Shown one piece after another: positions 1-7,057 of a DNA stretch of 64,000 bases (its first letter is position 1; every line of letters begins with the position of its first letter). The position numbers and the translations under genes were made by a program. The stretch is from an uncultured Prochlorococcus sp. (GTDB lineage: Bacteria; Cyanobacteriota; Cyanobacteriia; PCC-6307; Cyanobiaceae), in the NCBI GenBank assembly GCA_902623195.1, contig CACNSV010000003.1:1-64000 (forward strand). The letters run 5' to 3'. The notes beneath the pieces were generated by a model. It had not been told where the DNA came from. It saw nothing but the letters and a program-made list of their open reading frames with translations, and did no database searches.

Positions 1-2
1 GT

Positions 3-173
3 AGGATAGATAAAAAAAATTTAAGATCTTTGAAGACTCCTATTTACACAAGCAGCAGAAAATGGGACGGTATAAATTTTGTCCGGCAATCTTTAAAAAA
101 TTGGTATTTAAGAAGATTAATGCGAAGAGGCTACTCGATAAAAAAGATTTATAAAAAATATTATAAAAATTAG
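3..173 (+). CDS. C-terminal fragment of an unrecognised protein
   Basis: The window opens inside an open frame that gives 56 residues before a TAG at 171-173. The fragment is very basic (many K and R, including the pair LRRLMRRGY) with scattered aromatics. It has no membrane segment and no motif I recognise. It runs toward the convergent acetyltransferase gene and stops 7 bases before that gene's end. The open frame and clean stop in AT-rich sequence suggest a real gene end, but the 5' part lies outside the window, so no function is proposed. Confidence 0.45.
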   Translation, partial: RIDKKNLRSLKTPIYTSSRKWDGINFVRQSLKNWYLRRLMRRGYSIKKIYKKYYKN

Positions 174-180
174 CAAATAT

Positions 181-711
181 TTAATTTGCATACCAAAAAG
201 CGCATTTTGTACCTTTTGGCTCTAATGTCCAACCTTGATTCTTATAAAACTTTATGACTCCTGCGTCTGCAAAAAGAGTAACTTTTGAAATCCCAGTAGC
301 TTTTAATTTATTCAATAAATATTTCATTAATATTTTACCTAAACCAAGACCTTGATACACAGGATTAATAGCTACATCCCAAATAGTTGCCTCTAAAATA
401 CCATCACCGGTACATCTTGCGAATCCTACTAGTCTTGGGAATTTCTCATCATGTCGCCAAACCCCAACAACAAGGACACTAAACTCAAGTGCTCTTTTAA
501 CTCTTCGCATCGGTCTTCTGCTCCATCCCACAGTTTGCAGTAATTGATCAAGTTCAATTAAATCTAGTTCTCGAAATTTACTGCATACATAAATACCATC
601 ATCATTTTTAACTTTGAAGTCAAATGAATCTAAACCATATTTTTCTAAAAGGATAGCTTTATCTAAAACATTAGATTGTTTTATTGATGATCTATTATTT
701 CTTAAAATCAT
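181..711 (-). CDS. GNAT-family N-acetyltransferase, plant NSI-like
   Basis: This 176-residue protein is predicted to transfer acetyl from acetyl-CoA to an amine, probably a protein N-terminus or lysine. The GNAT core is in the C-terminal half: LVGFARCTGDG near 95-104, WDVAINPVYQGLGLG at 111-125 (the acetyl-CoA pyrophosphate loop), then LFADAGVIKFYKNQGW. This order and wording resembles the chloroplast NSI/GNAT group of plants, which acetylates plastid proteins. The first 60 residues are a less conserved extension. The ATG overlaps the stop of the upstream ABC transporter in a TAATG junction, so the two are probably translationally coupled. The family call is firm; the substrate is inferred only from resemblance. 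Confidence 0.85.
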   Translation of the reverse strand: MILRNNRSSIKQSNVLDKAILLEKYGLDSFDFKVKNDDGIYVCSKFRELDLIELDQLLQTVGWSRRPMRRVKRALEFSVLVVGVWRHDEKFPRLVGFARCTGDGILEATIWDVAINPVYQGLGLGKILMKYLLNKLKATGISKVTLFADAGVIKFYKNQGWTLEPKGTKCAFWYAN

Positions 712-2492
712 TAGAAATCAGCAAATCCCTTTTCTTGAAGTTCTGAGAGCTGAAAATATAAACCTTTTTTTTCTCTAAGTTCTTCATGTGTTCCTTGTTC
801 TACAAGAGCACCTCCCTTGAGAACTAAAATTTTATCTGATTTTTCAATAGTTGCTAATCTATGTGCTATTACTAACGAGGTTCTATTTTCTAAGATATGT
901 TGAAGATCTTTCTGAAGAGTAGCTTCTGTTGTAGGGTCCATAAATGCAGTTGCTTCATCCATTATTAAAATACTAGGGTTTCTTATTGCGACACGAGCTA
1001 CAGATAATAGTTGTCTCTCTCCAGAAGAGAGATTCCCACCTCTTTCTCTTAAGGAGGTTTGAAGTCCATTTGGTAGTTTTTTTAGTAACTCGTTTAATCC
1101 AAGTTTCTTGCAAAGAATTTCTAAATCTTTATCTTCAATAACAGAACTCAATTTTAGATTTTGAGCAACATTGCCACTAAAAATAAATGTATCTTGAAGA
1201 ACAACTCCCAACATATTTCTCAAATCTATTAGAGGAATATTTTTGATATTAATATCATCTATCAAAATTTCTCCTTTTTGTGGCTCATATAATCTACAAA
1301 GTAACCTTATTAAGGTAGTTTTACCTGAACCTGTTGGACCAACGAAAGCGATGCGCTCTCCGGGATTAACCTTAAAAGACAAATCTTTAATTACATAATC
1401 ATTTTTTTTATAAAAAAAAGATACATTTTTAAATTCAATTTTACCCTTAACATTTAAATTTTTCATTACATATTTATTTGAAAGTGGATCATTAATTTCA
1501 ATTTCTTCATCTAATAATTCATTAATTCTCTCAATAGCAGTAAGTCCTCCTTGAATCTGAGTAAATCTCTCGGCTAACTGCCTTAAAGGTTCAAATAGTC
1601 TTTGCGAATAAAGTATAAAGGTAGTTAAAGTTCCTAATCCAATGTTTCCTGATGTTACTAAATAACCTCCAATTGCCAATACGAAAGATACTGCTGCGAG
1701 TGAAATCCATTCAATAAATGCAGAGATGCTGCTGTCATAAAAAATTGTGCCATCTACAGCTTTTCTATAAGATTCTCCAGTTCTACTAAATTTATTACTA
1801 TTAATTTCCTCTCGACTAAACATTTGTACGACCTCAAGTCCCTGTAAATTTTCTTGAAAATCGGAGTTAAGCTGTGACAACTCCTCTCTGACTTGATAAT
1901 TAGCTCGTCTATAGCGTTTTTGTAGCCAAATAATGAAGTAAGAGACAGGTATTTGAGTAAGAAGGAGAATTATGGCTAAACCTTTATCTATTGATAGCAT
2001 TGTTAATGAAATAACGATTAAGCTAACAAAATCTGCAATTACTCCTACTGCTCCACTTCCAAAAACCTCTGATAAAGCATCAACATCATTAGTTAACCTC
2101 GTTAGTAACTTACCCACTGGCATTTTGTCGTGAAATCTCAGAGATAAGGAAATCGAATGGGTAAATAATTCTCTTCTTATTCTTGCAGTTAATTTCTGTC
2201 CTACCGCCTGTATATTATAAGTCTGATAACCCTGTAAGATCAGCCTTAAAAGGACAGAAACAAAAAGGCTTAATATTATTAAATTTATTGATTGCCCAAT
2301 AAAAGTTTTACTTAGCCATACATCTGAAGTTTCATTCTTCAAAATTGTAATAGCTTGACCAACAAGTAGGGGCTGGATCGCTCCCGCAAAAGCGACCGGA
2401 ATAAGGATAATAATAATAAGATATAAGGTCCTTTTATCGTGAGTTATGTATCTACCTAATTTCTTTATTCTTTTAAAATCCTTCAAAAACAT
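711..2492 (-). CDS. ABC exporter, fused membrane and ATPase domains
   Basis: A 593-residue half-transporter of the MsbA/multidrug exporter type. It should homodimerise in the membrane and export a lipid or drug-like substrate using ATP. The N-terminal ~320 residues form a six-helix membrane domain. The C-terminal ATPase shows Walker A GPTGSGKTTLI, the Q-loop region LGVVLQDTFIFSG, signature LSSGERQLLSVAR, Walker B ILIMDEATAFMD and the H-loop VIAHRLATIEKSDKI, all intact. It lies 16 bases after hisG and overlaps the GNAT gene by one base, so hisG, this gene and GNAT look like one transcription unit. The substrate cannot be read from the sequence. Confidence 0.92.
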   Translation of the reverse strand: MFLKDFKRIKKLGRYITHDKRTLYLIIIILIPVAFAGAIQPLLVGQAITILKNETSDVWLSKTFIGQSINLIILSLFVSVLLRLILQGYQTYNIQAVGQKLTARIRRELFTHSISLSLRFHDKMPVGKLLTRLTNDVDALSEVFGSGAVGVIADFVSLIVISLTMLSIDKGLAIILLLTQIPVSYFIIWLQKRYRRANYQVREELSQLNSDFQENLQGLEVVQMFSREEINSNKFSRTGESYRKAVDGTIFYDSSISAFIEWISLAAVSFVLAIGGYLVTSGNIGLGTLTTFILYSQRLFEPLRQLAERFTQIQGGLTAIERINELLDEEIEINDPLSNKYVMKNLNVKGKIEFKNVSFFYKKNDYVIKDLSFKVNPGERIAFVGPTGSGKTTLIRLLCRLYEPQKGEILIDDINIKNIPLIDLRNMLGVVLQDTFIFSGNVAQNLKLSSVIEDKDLEILCKKLGLNELLKKLPNGLQTSLRERGGNLSSGERQLLSVARVAIRNPSILIMDEATAFMDPTTEATLQKDLQHILENRTSLVIAHRLATIEKSDKILVLKGGALVEQGTHEELREKKGLYFQLSELQEKGFADF

Positions 2493-2508
2493 TTAAATTA
2501 ATTTTTAT

Positions 2509-3141
2509 TTAATTACATGATTCTATTGCCAAAATAACATCTCGGAGAGGTGTGTTGTCTAGCCTTAAAGATAGAGGATTAGCAATTAAACGGGCAGTTG
2601 AATAATAGATATCTTCAATCTTAATTAAGCCATTTTCTTTTAAAGTTTTACCAGTAGCAACTAAATCAACTATTGCTTCAGCCATCCCAGTGATAGGACC
2701 CAGCTCTACGGAGCCTGTAAGATGAACTATTTCTACTGGCATATTAAGTTTTTCAAAGTAAGAACGCGCAGTTTTAACAAACTTGCTTGCAACATTGCAG
2801 TTGGCTGGTAAATCAGTCGGTTTGGAATAACCACTATTCTTTTTAACAGCTAAAGACATATGACATCCACCAAATCCTAAGTCTAATAATTTAGCAACTT
2901 TAGAGTCAGATTCTTGAAGAACATCATATCCCACTATTCCAAGATCGGCTTGTCCATAGCTTACGTATACAGGGACATCTCCATTTCTAACCAACAAAGC
3001 TTTTGCCTTCCCACATTTTGAATAAATAGTTAAAGATCTATTATCCATTAATAAAGCTTCAGTAAAATCTAAGCCAACTTTTTTAAATATAGAAATAGAA
3101 TCTTTTAACAGAGCTCCTTTTGCTAAAGCTATAGTAATCAT
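2509..3141 (-). CDS. hisG: ATP phosphoribosyltransferase, short form
   Basis: HisG catalyses the first step of histidine synthesis, joining ATP and PRPP. At 210 residues it is the short form, lacking the C-terminal regulatory domain of the ~300-residue enzyme; short HisG proteins normally need the HisRS-like partner HisZ, which is not in this window. Seen directly: [16 protein letters not shown] at the N-terminus, [20 protein letters not shown] in the middle, and the PRPP-binding segment [14 protein letters not shown] near the end. It is first in a probable operon with the ABC exporter and GNAT gene and is divergent from gloB (46-base gap, room for back-to-back promoters). Confidence 0.95.
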   Translation of the reverse strand: MITIALAKGALLKDSISIFKKVGLDFTEALLMDNRSLTIYSKCGKAKALLVRNGDVPVYVSYGQADLGIVGYDVLQESDSKVAKLLDLGFGGCHMSLAVKKNSGYSKPTDLPANCNVASKFVKTARSYFEKLNMPVEIVHLTGSVELGPITGMAEAIVDLVATGKTLKENGLIKIEDIYYSTARLIANPLSLRLDNTPLRDVILAIESCN

Positions 3142-3187
3142 AGACTCCTTTATTTTTCTTCTAAGATTTCCTAATTCTAAATTAATA

Positions 3188-3931
3188 ATGACAATAAATA
3201 AAGAAAAAGGAATATTTGGGATACCCGTTCTTGACGATAATATTATTTGGATCTGGGAAGAAAATACATCTGCTATTGTTATAGATCCAGGTATTGCTGA
3301 ACCTATTATTAATTGGATAGAGAATAGAAATCTTAAATTAGAATATATTTTGCAAACACATCACCACCATGATCATATTGGAGGAACTCAAGAATTATTA
3401 AGAAAATGGCCAAATGTTAAAATTATCGCCTCAAAAAAAGACAAAAAACGGATCCCTCTTCAAAACATCTCGGTATGTGATGGAGATCGGATCAAAATAT
3501 TAAATAAAGAGTTCAAAATTATTGAACTGAAGGGACATACAAGTACACATATATCCTTTTACTCTAAAGATTTTGACAATCCAATTTTATTTGTTGGAGA
3601 CACATTATTTTCAGGAGGTTGTGGAAGAATCTTTGAAGGTACCAATCAAGAAATGTACAATTCACTAAAAAGAATATTATCTTTGCCAATAAATACGATC
3701 ATTTATTGTGCTCATGAATACACAAAATCAAATCTTTTATGGGCACTAGATATTTACCCAAATGACAAATTAATTAAGAAAAAACTTGAAGAAACTAAAA
3801 AGAAAATCTTGGCAAAGAATTTAACTATCCCAACAACTTTAAAAGAAGAAATGAATATTAATCTTTTTTTAAGAGCAAAAAGTCTAAATGAATTTAGTTA
3901 TTTGAGAGCTAAAAAAGACTCTTGGGTATAG
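3188..3931 (+). CDS. gloB: Hydroxyacylglutathione hydrolase (glyoxalase II)
   Basis: A metallo-beta-lactamase-fold hydrolase that releases lactate and glutathione from S-lactoylglutathione in methylglyoxal detoxification. The binuclear metal motif [10 protein letters not shown] spans residues 57-66. Further ligands appear in [12 protein letters not shown] (His about 117), [17 protein letters not shown] (bridging Asp) and [10 protein letters not shown] (the His of the C-terminal glyoxalase II segment). At 247 residues it has normal family length, and the C-terminal HAGH domain ends in LRAKKDSW. The start is an ATG 46 bases from divergent hisG. ridA follows 24 bases downstream on the same strand, so the two metabolite-damage genes may be co-transcribed. 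Confidence 0.93.
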   Translation: MTINKEKGIFGIPVLDDNIIWIWEENTSAIVIDPGIAEPIINWIENRNLKLEYILQTHHHHDHIGGTQELLRKWPNVKIIASKKDKKRIPLQNISVCDGDRIKILNKEFKIIELKGHTSTHISFYSKDFDNPILFVGDTLFSGGCGRIFEGTNQEMYNSLKRILSLPINTIIYCAHEYTKSNLLWALDIYPNDKLIKKKLEETKKKILAKNLTIPTTLKEEMNINLFLRAKSLNEFSYLRAKKDSWV

Positions 3932-3955
3932 ATTATTAGAACAAGTTAAAAAGTA

Positions 3956-4348
3956 ATGTCTTCTCAAATTCCTATAAAAACTGATGCAGCACCAAATCCA
4001 GTTGGACCATATAATCAAGCTATTAAAGCTGGAAACTTTGTTTATTGTTCTGGTCAAATTGCTATCAATCCTAATAGTAATAAGATAGATTGTTTAGGAG
4101 ATATTAAGGAAGAGACAACTCAAGTGTTAAATAATTTAAAAGCAGTTTTAACTGCTAGTGGAGCGAGTCTTGAAGACGTTATTAAAACAACTATATTTCT
4201 CACAGACTTGAATAATTTTCAAATAGTAAATGAAATCTATTCTGAGTTTTTTCAAAACGAACCTTCTCCTGCTAGAGCTTGTGTGGAAGTATCTTCTTTA
4301 CCTAAGGGTGTATTAATTGAAATTGATTGTGTAGCATACATTCACTAA
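3956..4348 (+). CDS. ridA: RidA/YjgF enamine/imine deaminase
   Basis: A 130-residue RidA-family protein, which hydrolyses reactive 2-aminoacrylate-type enamines and imines released by PLP enzymes. Family features visible are APNPVGPYNQAIKAGNFVYCSGQI at the start (shown in parts: APNPVGPYNQAI, then YCSGQIA), the central VLNNLKAVLTASGAS, and the C-terminal PSPARACVEVSSLPKGVLIE with the arginine that binds the substrate carboxylate. Length is typical, and the protein should form a cytoplasmic trimer. It sits 24 bases after gloB. Confidence 0.93.
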   Translation: MSSQIPIKTDAAPNPVGPYNQAIKAGNFVYCSGQIAINPNSNKIDCLGDIKEETTQVLNNLKAVLTASGASLEDVIKTTIFLTDLNNFQIVNEIYSEFFQNEPSPARACVEVSSLPKGVLIEIDCVAYIH

Positions 4349-4432
4349 CCTCAAAATTTATGTAGAAAGTTATTATTTGTGCCAATTTTGCACCATAGTT
4401 GTTTAGATTAAAACCTGACTGAGGCTTTATCT

Positions 4433-4660
4433 ATGACAACAGCAAATTTAAATATAGATGAATTAGAAGCTGGTTATCCATTATTTTGTAAAGCGCTTAG
4501 ATTATTAATTTTAAAGGGTCGAACAATTAAAGAGATTCAAAGAACTGTATGTTGGGGACATCTTGAAACACTTAATAGATGTTTACCAGGGAGATATAAG
4601 GCTCCATCCTATTTAATGGCTTTAATTAAAAGAGATATTGAAAAACCTGATAAGTATTAA
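4433..4660 (+). CDS. Small conserved cyanobacterial protein (DUF3136-like)
   Basis: A 75-residue soluble protein with no catalytic motif. A central segment, ELEAGYPLFCKALRLLI, is followed by GRTIKEIQRTVCWGHLETL and CLPGRYKAPSYLMALIKRD. The pattern resembles the DUF3136 family of marine cyanobacteria as I remember it; I could not search. The middle has a helix-turn-helix flavour (TIKEIQRTVCWGHLETLNR) and three cysteines. It runs convergently into the last gene of the carboxysome operon with an 8-base gap. The 84-base leader holds a short inverted repeat (GTGC...GCAC). No function is claimed. Confidence 0.75.
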   Translation: MTTANLNIDELEAGYPLFCKALRLLILKGRTIKEIQRTVCWGHLETLNRCLPGRYKAPSYLMALIKRDIEKPDKY

Positions 4661-4668
4661 TTTATTTA

Positions 4669-4914
4669 CTATGAAATCAAATTTGTAAATTTCTCATTAA
4701 TCTTTATTGTAAATTCTCTTTCTTTTATTGTAATTTCTTCCAAATTTGGAAATATTGTTATACTCACAAACTTAGATCCGAAACTAATATTTGGATAAAT
4801 TTGATTTTCTTTACACAAAGAATCAATTTCTTTCATAAATTTACTGGACTGCTGGTAATTATCAAATTCGAATCTCCTTTCTAATCTCAAAGGTGATTTT
4901 CTTTCTTCCCACAT
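4669..4914 (-). CDS. Pterin-dehydratase-like Rubisco assembly factor (acRAF-like)
   Basis: An 81-residue protein with the pterin-4a-carbinolamine dehydratase fold, at the 3' end of the cso operon 83 bases after csoS4B. Alpha-carboxysome operons commonly carry such a protein, known as acRAF, which helps form I Rubisco fold or assemble. The fold pattern is visible: ERRFEFDNYQQSSKFMKEID, then a strand-rich C-terminus FVSITIFPNLEEITIKEREF. The catalytic His-His-Pro of true dehydratases is replaced by IYP at 39-41, so dehydratase activity is not expected. A genuine PCD lies at 63680-63967 for comparison. The chaperone role is inferred from position and published homologues. Confidence 0.82.
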   Translation of the reverse strand: MWEERKSPLRLERRFEFDNYQQSSKFMKEIDSLCKENQIYPNISFGSKFVSITIFPNLEEITIKEREFTIKINEKFTNLIS

Positions 4915-4997
4915 TTATTTTTTTTAATCAAACTTATCTTAAATCTAAAAGAGATTTTGAACAAACTGATAATGTAAAAGTTTTGCTTAATTAAGCT

Positions 4998-5246
4998 TTA
5001 AGAATCCCAAAAATCAATAATTCCTCCGATAGTTAGATCTGTAATTGTATCTGGATTATTAGGGCATGCAAATCTAGCAGCTGTTCCAGTTGTAGTAAAG
5101 ACCCAATTTCCTTCTCTTGCCCCAACCGGATCAACTGCAACTAATTTTTTGCCTTTATTATTTTGCAAAATCCTCAAATGCATATGACCCAATCCTTCAA
5201 CTCTTTGAGTACATACCAGTTTTCCTAAAACTCTCATTATTTCCAA
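4998..5246 (-). CDS. csoS4B: Carboxysome vertex protein CsoS4B
   Basis: An 82-residue pentameric shell protein of the CcmL/EutN family that caps icosahedral vertices of the alpha-carboxysome. Seen: MRVLGKLVCTQRVEGLGHMHLR, here given as VLGKLVCTQRVEGLGH, then VAVDPVGAREGNWVFTTTG and LTIGGIIDFWDS. The first codon is TTG, preceded by GAGGAG at a suitable distance; the encoded MEIM start matches the conserved MEVM/MEIM N-terminus of homologues, so I prefer TTG at 5246 over the in-frame ATG at 5237. It follows csoS4A by 14 bases. Directly after the stop is the palindrome GCTTAATTAAGC (4985-4996), a weak hairpin. Confidence 0.93.
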   Translation of the reverse strand: MEIMRVLGKLVCTQRVEGLGHMHLRILQNNKGKKLVAVDPVGAREGNWVFTTTGTAARFACPNNPDTITDLTIGGIIDFWDS

Positions 5247-5260
5247 AATAACAATCTCCT

Positions 5261-5518
5261 CTACTTTTGGATATTATTTGGATCCCAGTGATCAATAATT
5301 CCAACGATTGTTAAGTCACTTGGATAAGATTTACTACCAGCAGCTTCCCTTGCCGCAGAGCTTCCTACACAAATGACCCAATCCCCAGGTTTGCATCCAA
5401 CCGAATCTACAGCAACTTTATTACTAGAACCATCTAGAACAACTTGTAAATGTTTATGTTCAAAACCAGGGATTCTATTTGTTGAAACAAGTGGTTTTAT
5501 CACTTTGCAAATAAGCAT
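5261..5518 (-). CDS. csoS4A: Carboxysome vertex protein CsoS4A
   Basis: An 85-residue EutN/CcmL-family pentamer forming vertices of the alpha-carboxysome shell, paralogous to CsoS4B. Motifs are VIKPLVSTNRIPGFEHKHLQ, VAVDSVGCKPGDWVICVGSS and LTIVGIIDHWDPN. The ATG lies 2 bases after the csoSCA stop, so translation is probably coupled. Only a few pentamers are needed per particle, which fits placement late in the operon, far from the promoter. Confidence 0.94.
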   Translation of the reverse strand: MLICKVIKPLVSTNRIPGFEHKHLQVVLDGSSNKVAVDSVGCKPGDWVICVGSSAAREAAGSKSYPSDLTIVGIIDHWDPNNIQK

Positions 5519-5520
5519 AA

Positions 5521-7050
5521 TTAATGAGCCTCCGTTGTTTTTTTATCTAAAGACATGCTAATTATTTGAGCAGAATCAGTTTTGTCTCTATCTCTTATGG
5601 TGAGACAGGTATGTAACAAACCTTGATCCACTAAATCTTTATATCTAATTGATATTGCATTATTAACCCTATCACAATCTTTCATCGCTCTTTCTTTTGC
5701 TCCAGGAACTTTTCCTGAATAATCAAACCTAATTACTATAGGAATTGGTAAATCTTCTGAGACATTTAAACCTGAAAAGATTTTTATACCTACATCTAAA
5801 TCAGGGGCGCCTTCCTCGACAGTATCTAAATGAGCGAAATAGGTAAGGTTTCTTAAATGAACTTCTTTAAAACCTATACCTACACCTATGAATCTCTCAG
5901 CATGTCCAATATCTTCGTATGATCCCTTGTGAAATGACTTAACATAATCAATCTGAGAAATATTATTTTTAATTATTTTAAAAATGAACTTTTCCATTCC
6001 GGTAAGTTGATTCTCAGATGAATAGTTAGAAATATGATTACAAATTTCTCTCTCTGAAGCCTCTTCGGATTTATCTATTGTTGAATTATAAATATCTAAA
6101 GTTGAAATTGTATGTTCTAAACTAATCCCTCCTTCTTTTGAATTTAAATGAATTTTTAGAGCATCTGTATCTGTATCTAGGCCAATAAGCATTAAATCCA
6201 CAGATGCGCCACAACAAAAGCTATTTTCAACAGACTCTTTGAATGCTAATAATTTATTAAGTCCTTCTTGAGCTGCCAATTCATCATTACTCCCGTGGGC
6301 AGCACAACCCTGATGAAGAGGATCAACAGAGCTAAAGTGATAAGTAACTATTTTTAAATATCTCGTATCTTTACTAGCAAGATTGGGCAAACCTTCTCTG
6401 TATCTTTTATGCTCTGTTTTAATCCATCTATTAACAGTATTCTCAACATCAAAAAGGGCTCCAGCATGCGATCTTCTTCTTACAGAACTAAATGGAATTC
6501 TCAGTACATAAGCAACAGTATGAGCAAGTCTTCCGTCAGAGCAAGGTGTTATATCTAAAAGATGAAAACCACAATCTATGAGAAACTTCTCAAAATCTTT
6601 GGCCTCAGTGCTACCTGCTGCACCACATAAAGGATCATTTTTGAAAAAATCATCACTAAATTTTTCATGCTGTTTAAAAACACACCATGCATATAAACCT
6701 CTCATATCGAGAGGTTTAACCCAAGACTTATCTAAGATATGGGTGGGTAAATCTATTCCTAAATTTTTTTGAGATATTTCTTGGGCATTTTCAAGAAAAT
6801 CTTCATTATGTTGAATATAAGCAATTTCCTTTAATGTAGAAACAATATTGTCAAAGCTTCTTTTTGTCTTTTTCTCATATTCATAAAGTTTATTATTTTG
6901 AATAGTGTTACTTAGAGCATGTTTCTCATTAGATATATTTATTAATTTATTTTTATCGGGGACCGTTTTAATATTTTGAGAGAATGATTTCAATGGTGCC
7001 GTAGGTCCCAAAGTGAAGTTCTTGGCTTTAGCCAATCCTCTTAAAACCAT
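5521..7050 (-). CDS. csoSCA: Carboxysomal carbonic anhydrase CsoSCA
   Basis: A 509-residue shell-associated carbonic anhydrase (formerly CsoS3) that makes CO2 from bicarbonate inside the carboxysome. Zinc ligands of the beta-type site are visible: C170 with the Asp-Arg dyad D172/R174 in ITPCSDGRLAHTVAY, H238 in VTYHFSSVDPLHQGC and C249. The remainder is an N-terminal helical region and a C-terminal domain that lost its zinc site, as known for the family. It starts 7 bases after csoS2. The N-terminal ~60 residues are basic and disordered-looking, consistent with a tail that docks to Rubisco or shell, though that role is inferred from homologues. Confidence 0.95.
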   Translation of the reverse strand: MVLRGLAKAKNFTLGPTAPLKSFSQNIKTVPDKNKLINISNEKHALSNTIQNNKLYEYEKKTKRSFDNIVSTLKEIAYIQHNEDFLENAQEISQKNLGIDLPTHILDKSWVKPLDMRGLYAWCVFKQHEKFSDDFFKNDPLCGAAGSTEAKDFEKFLIDCGFHLLDITPCSDGRLAHTVAYVLRIPFSSVRRRSHAGALFDVENTVNRWIKTEHKRYREGLPNLASKDTRYLKIVTYHFSSVDPLHQGCAAHGSNDELAAQEGLNKLLAFKESVENSFCCGASVDLMLIGLDTDTDALKIHLNSKEGGISLEHTISTLDIYNSTIDKSEEASEREICNHISNYSSENQLTGMEKFIFKIIKNNISQIDYVKSFHKGSYEDIGHAERFIGVGIGFKEVHLRNLTYFAHLDTVEEGAPDLDVGIKIFSGLNVSEDLPIPIVIRFDYSGKVPGAKERAMKDCDRVNNAISIRYKDLVDQGLLHTCLTIRDRDKTDSAQIISMSLDKKTTEAH

Positions 7051-7057
7051 TTTTTAG

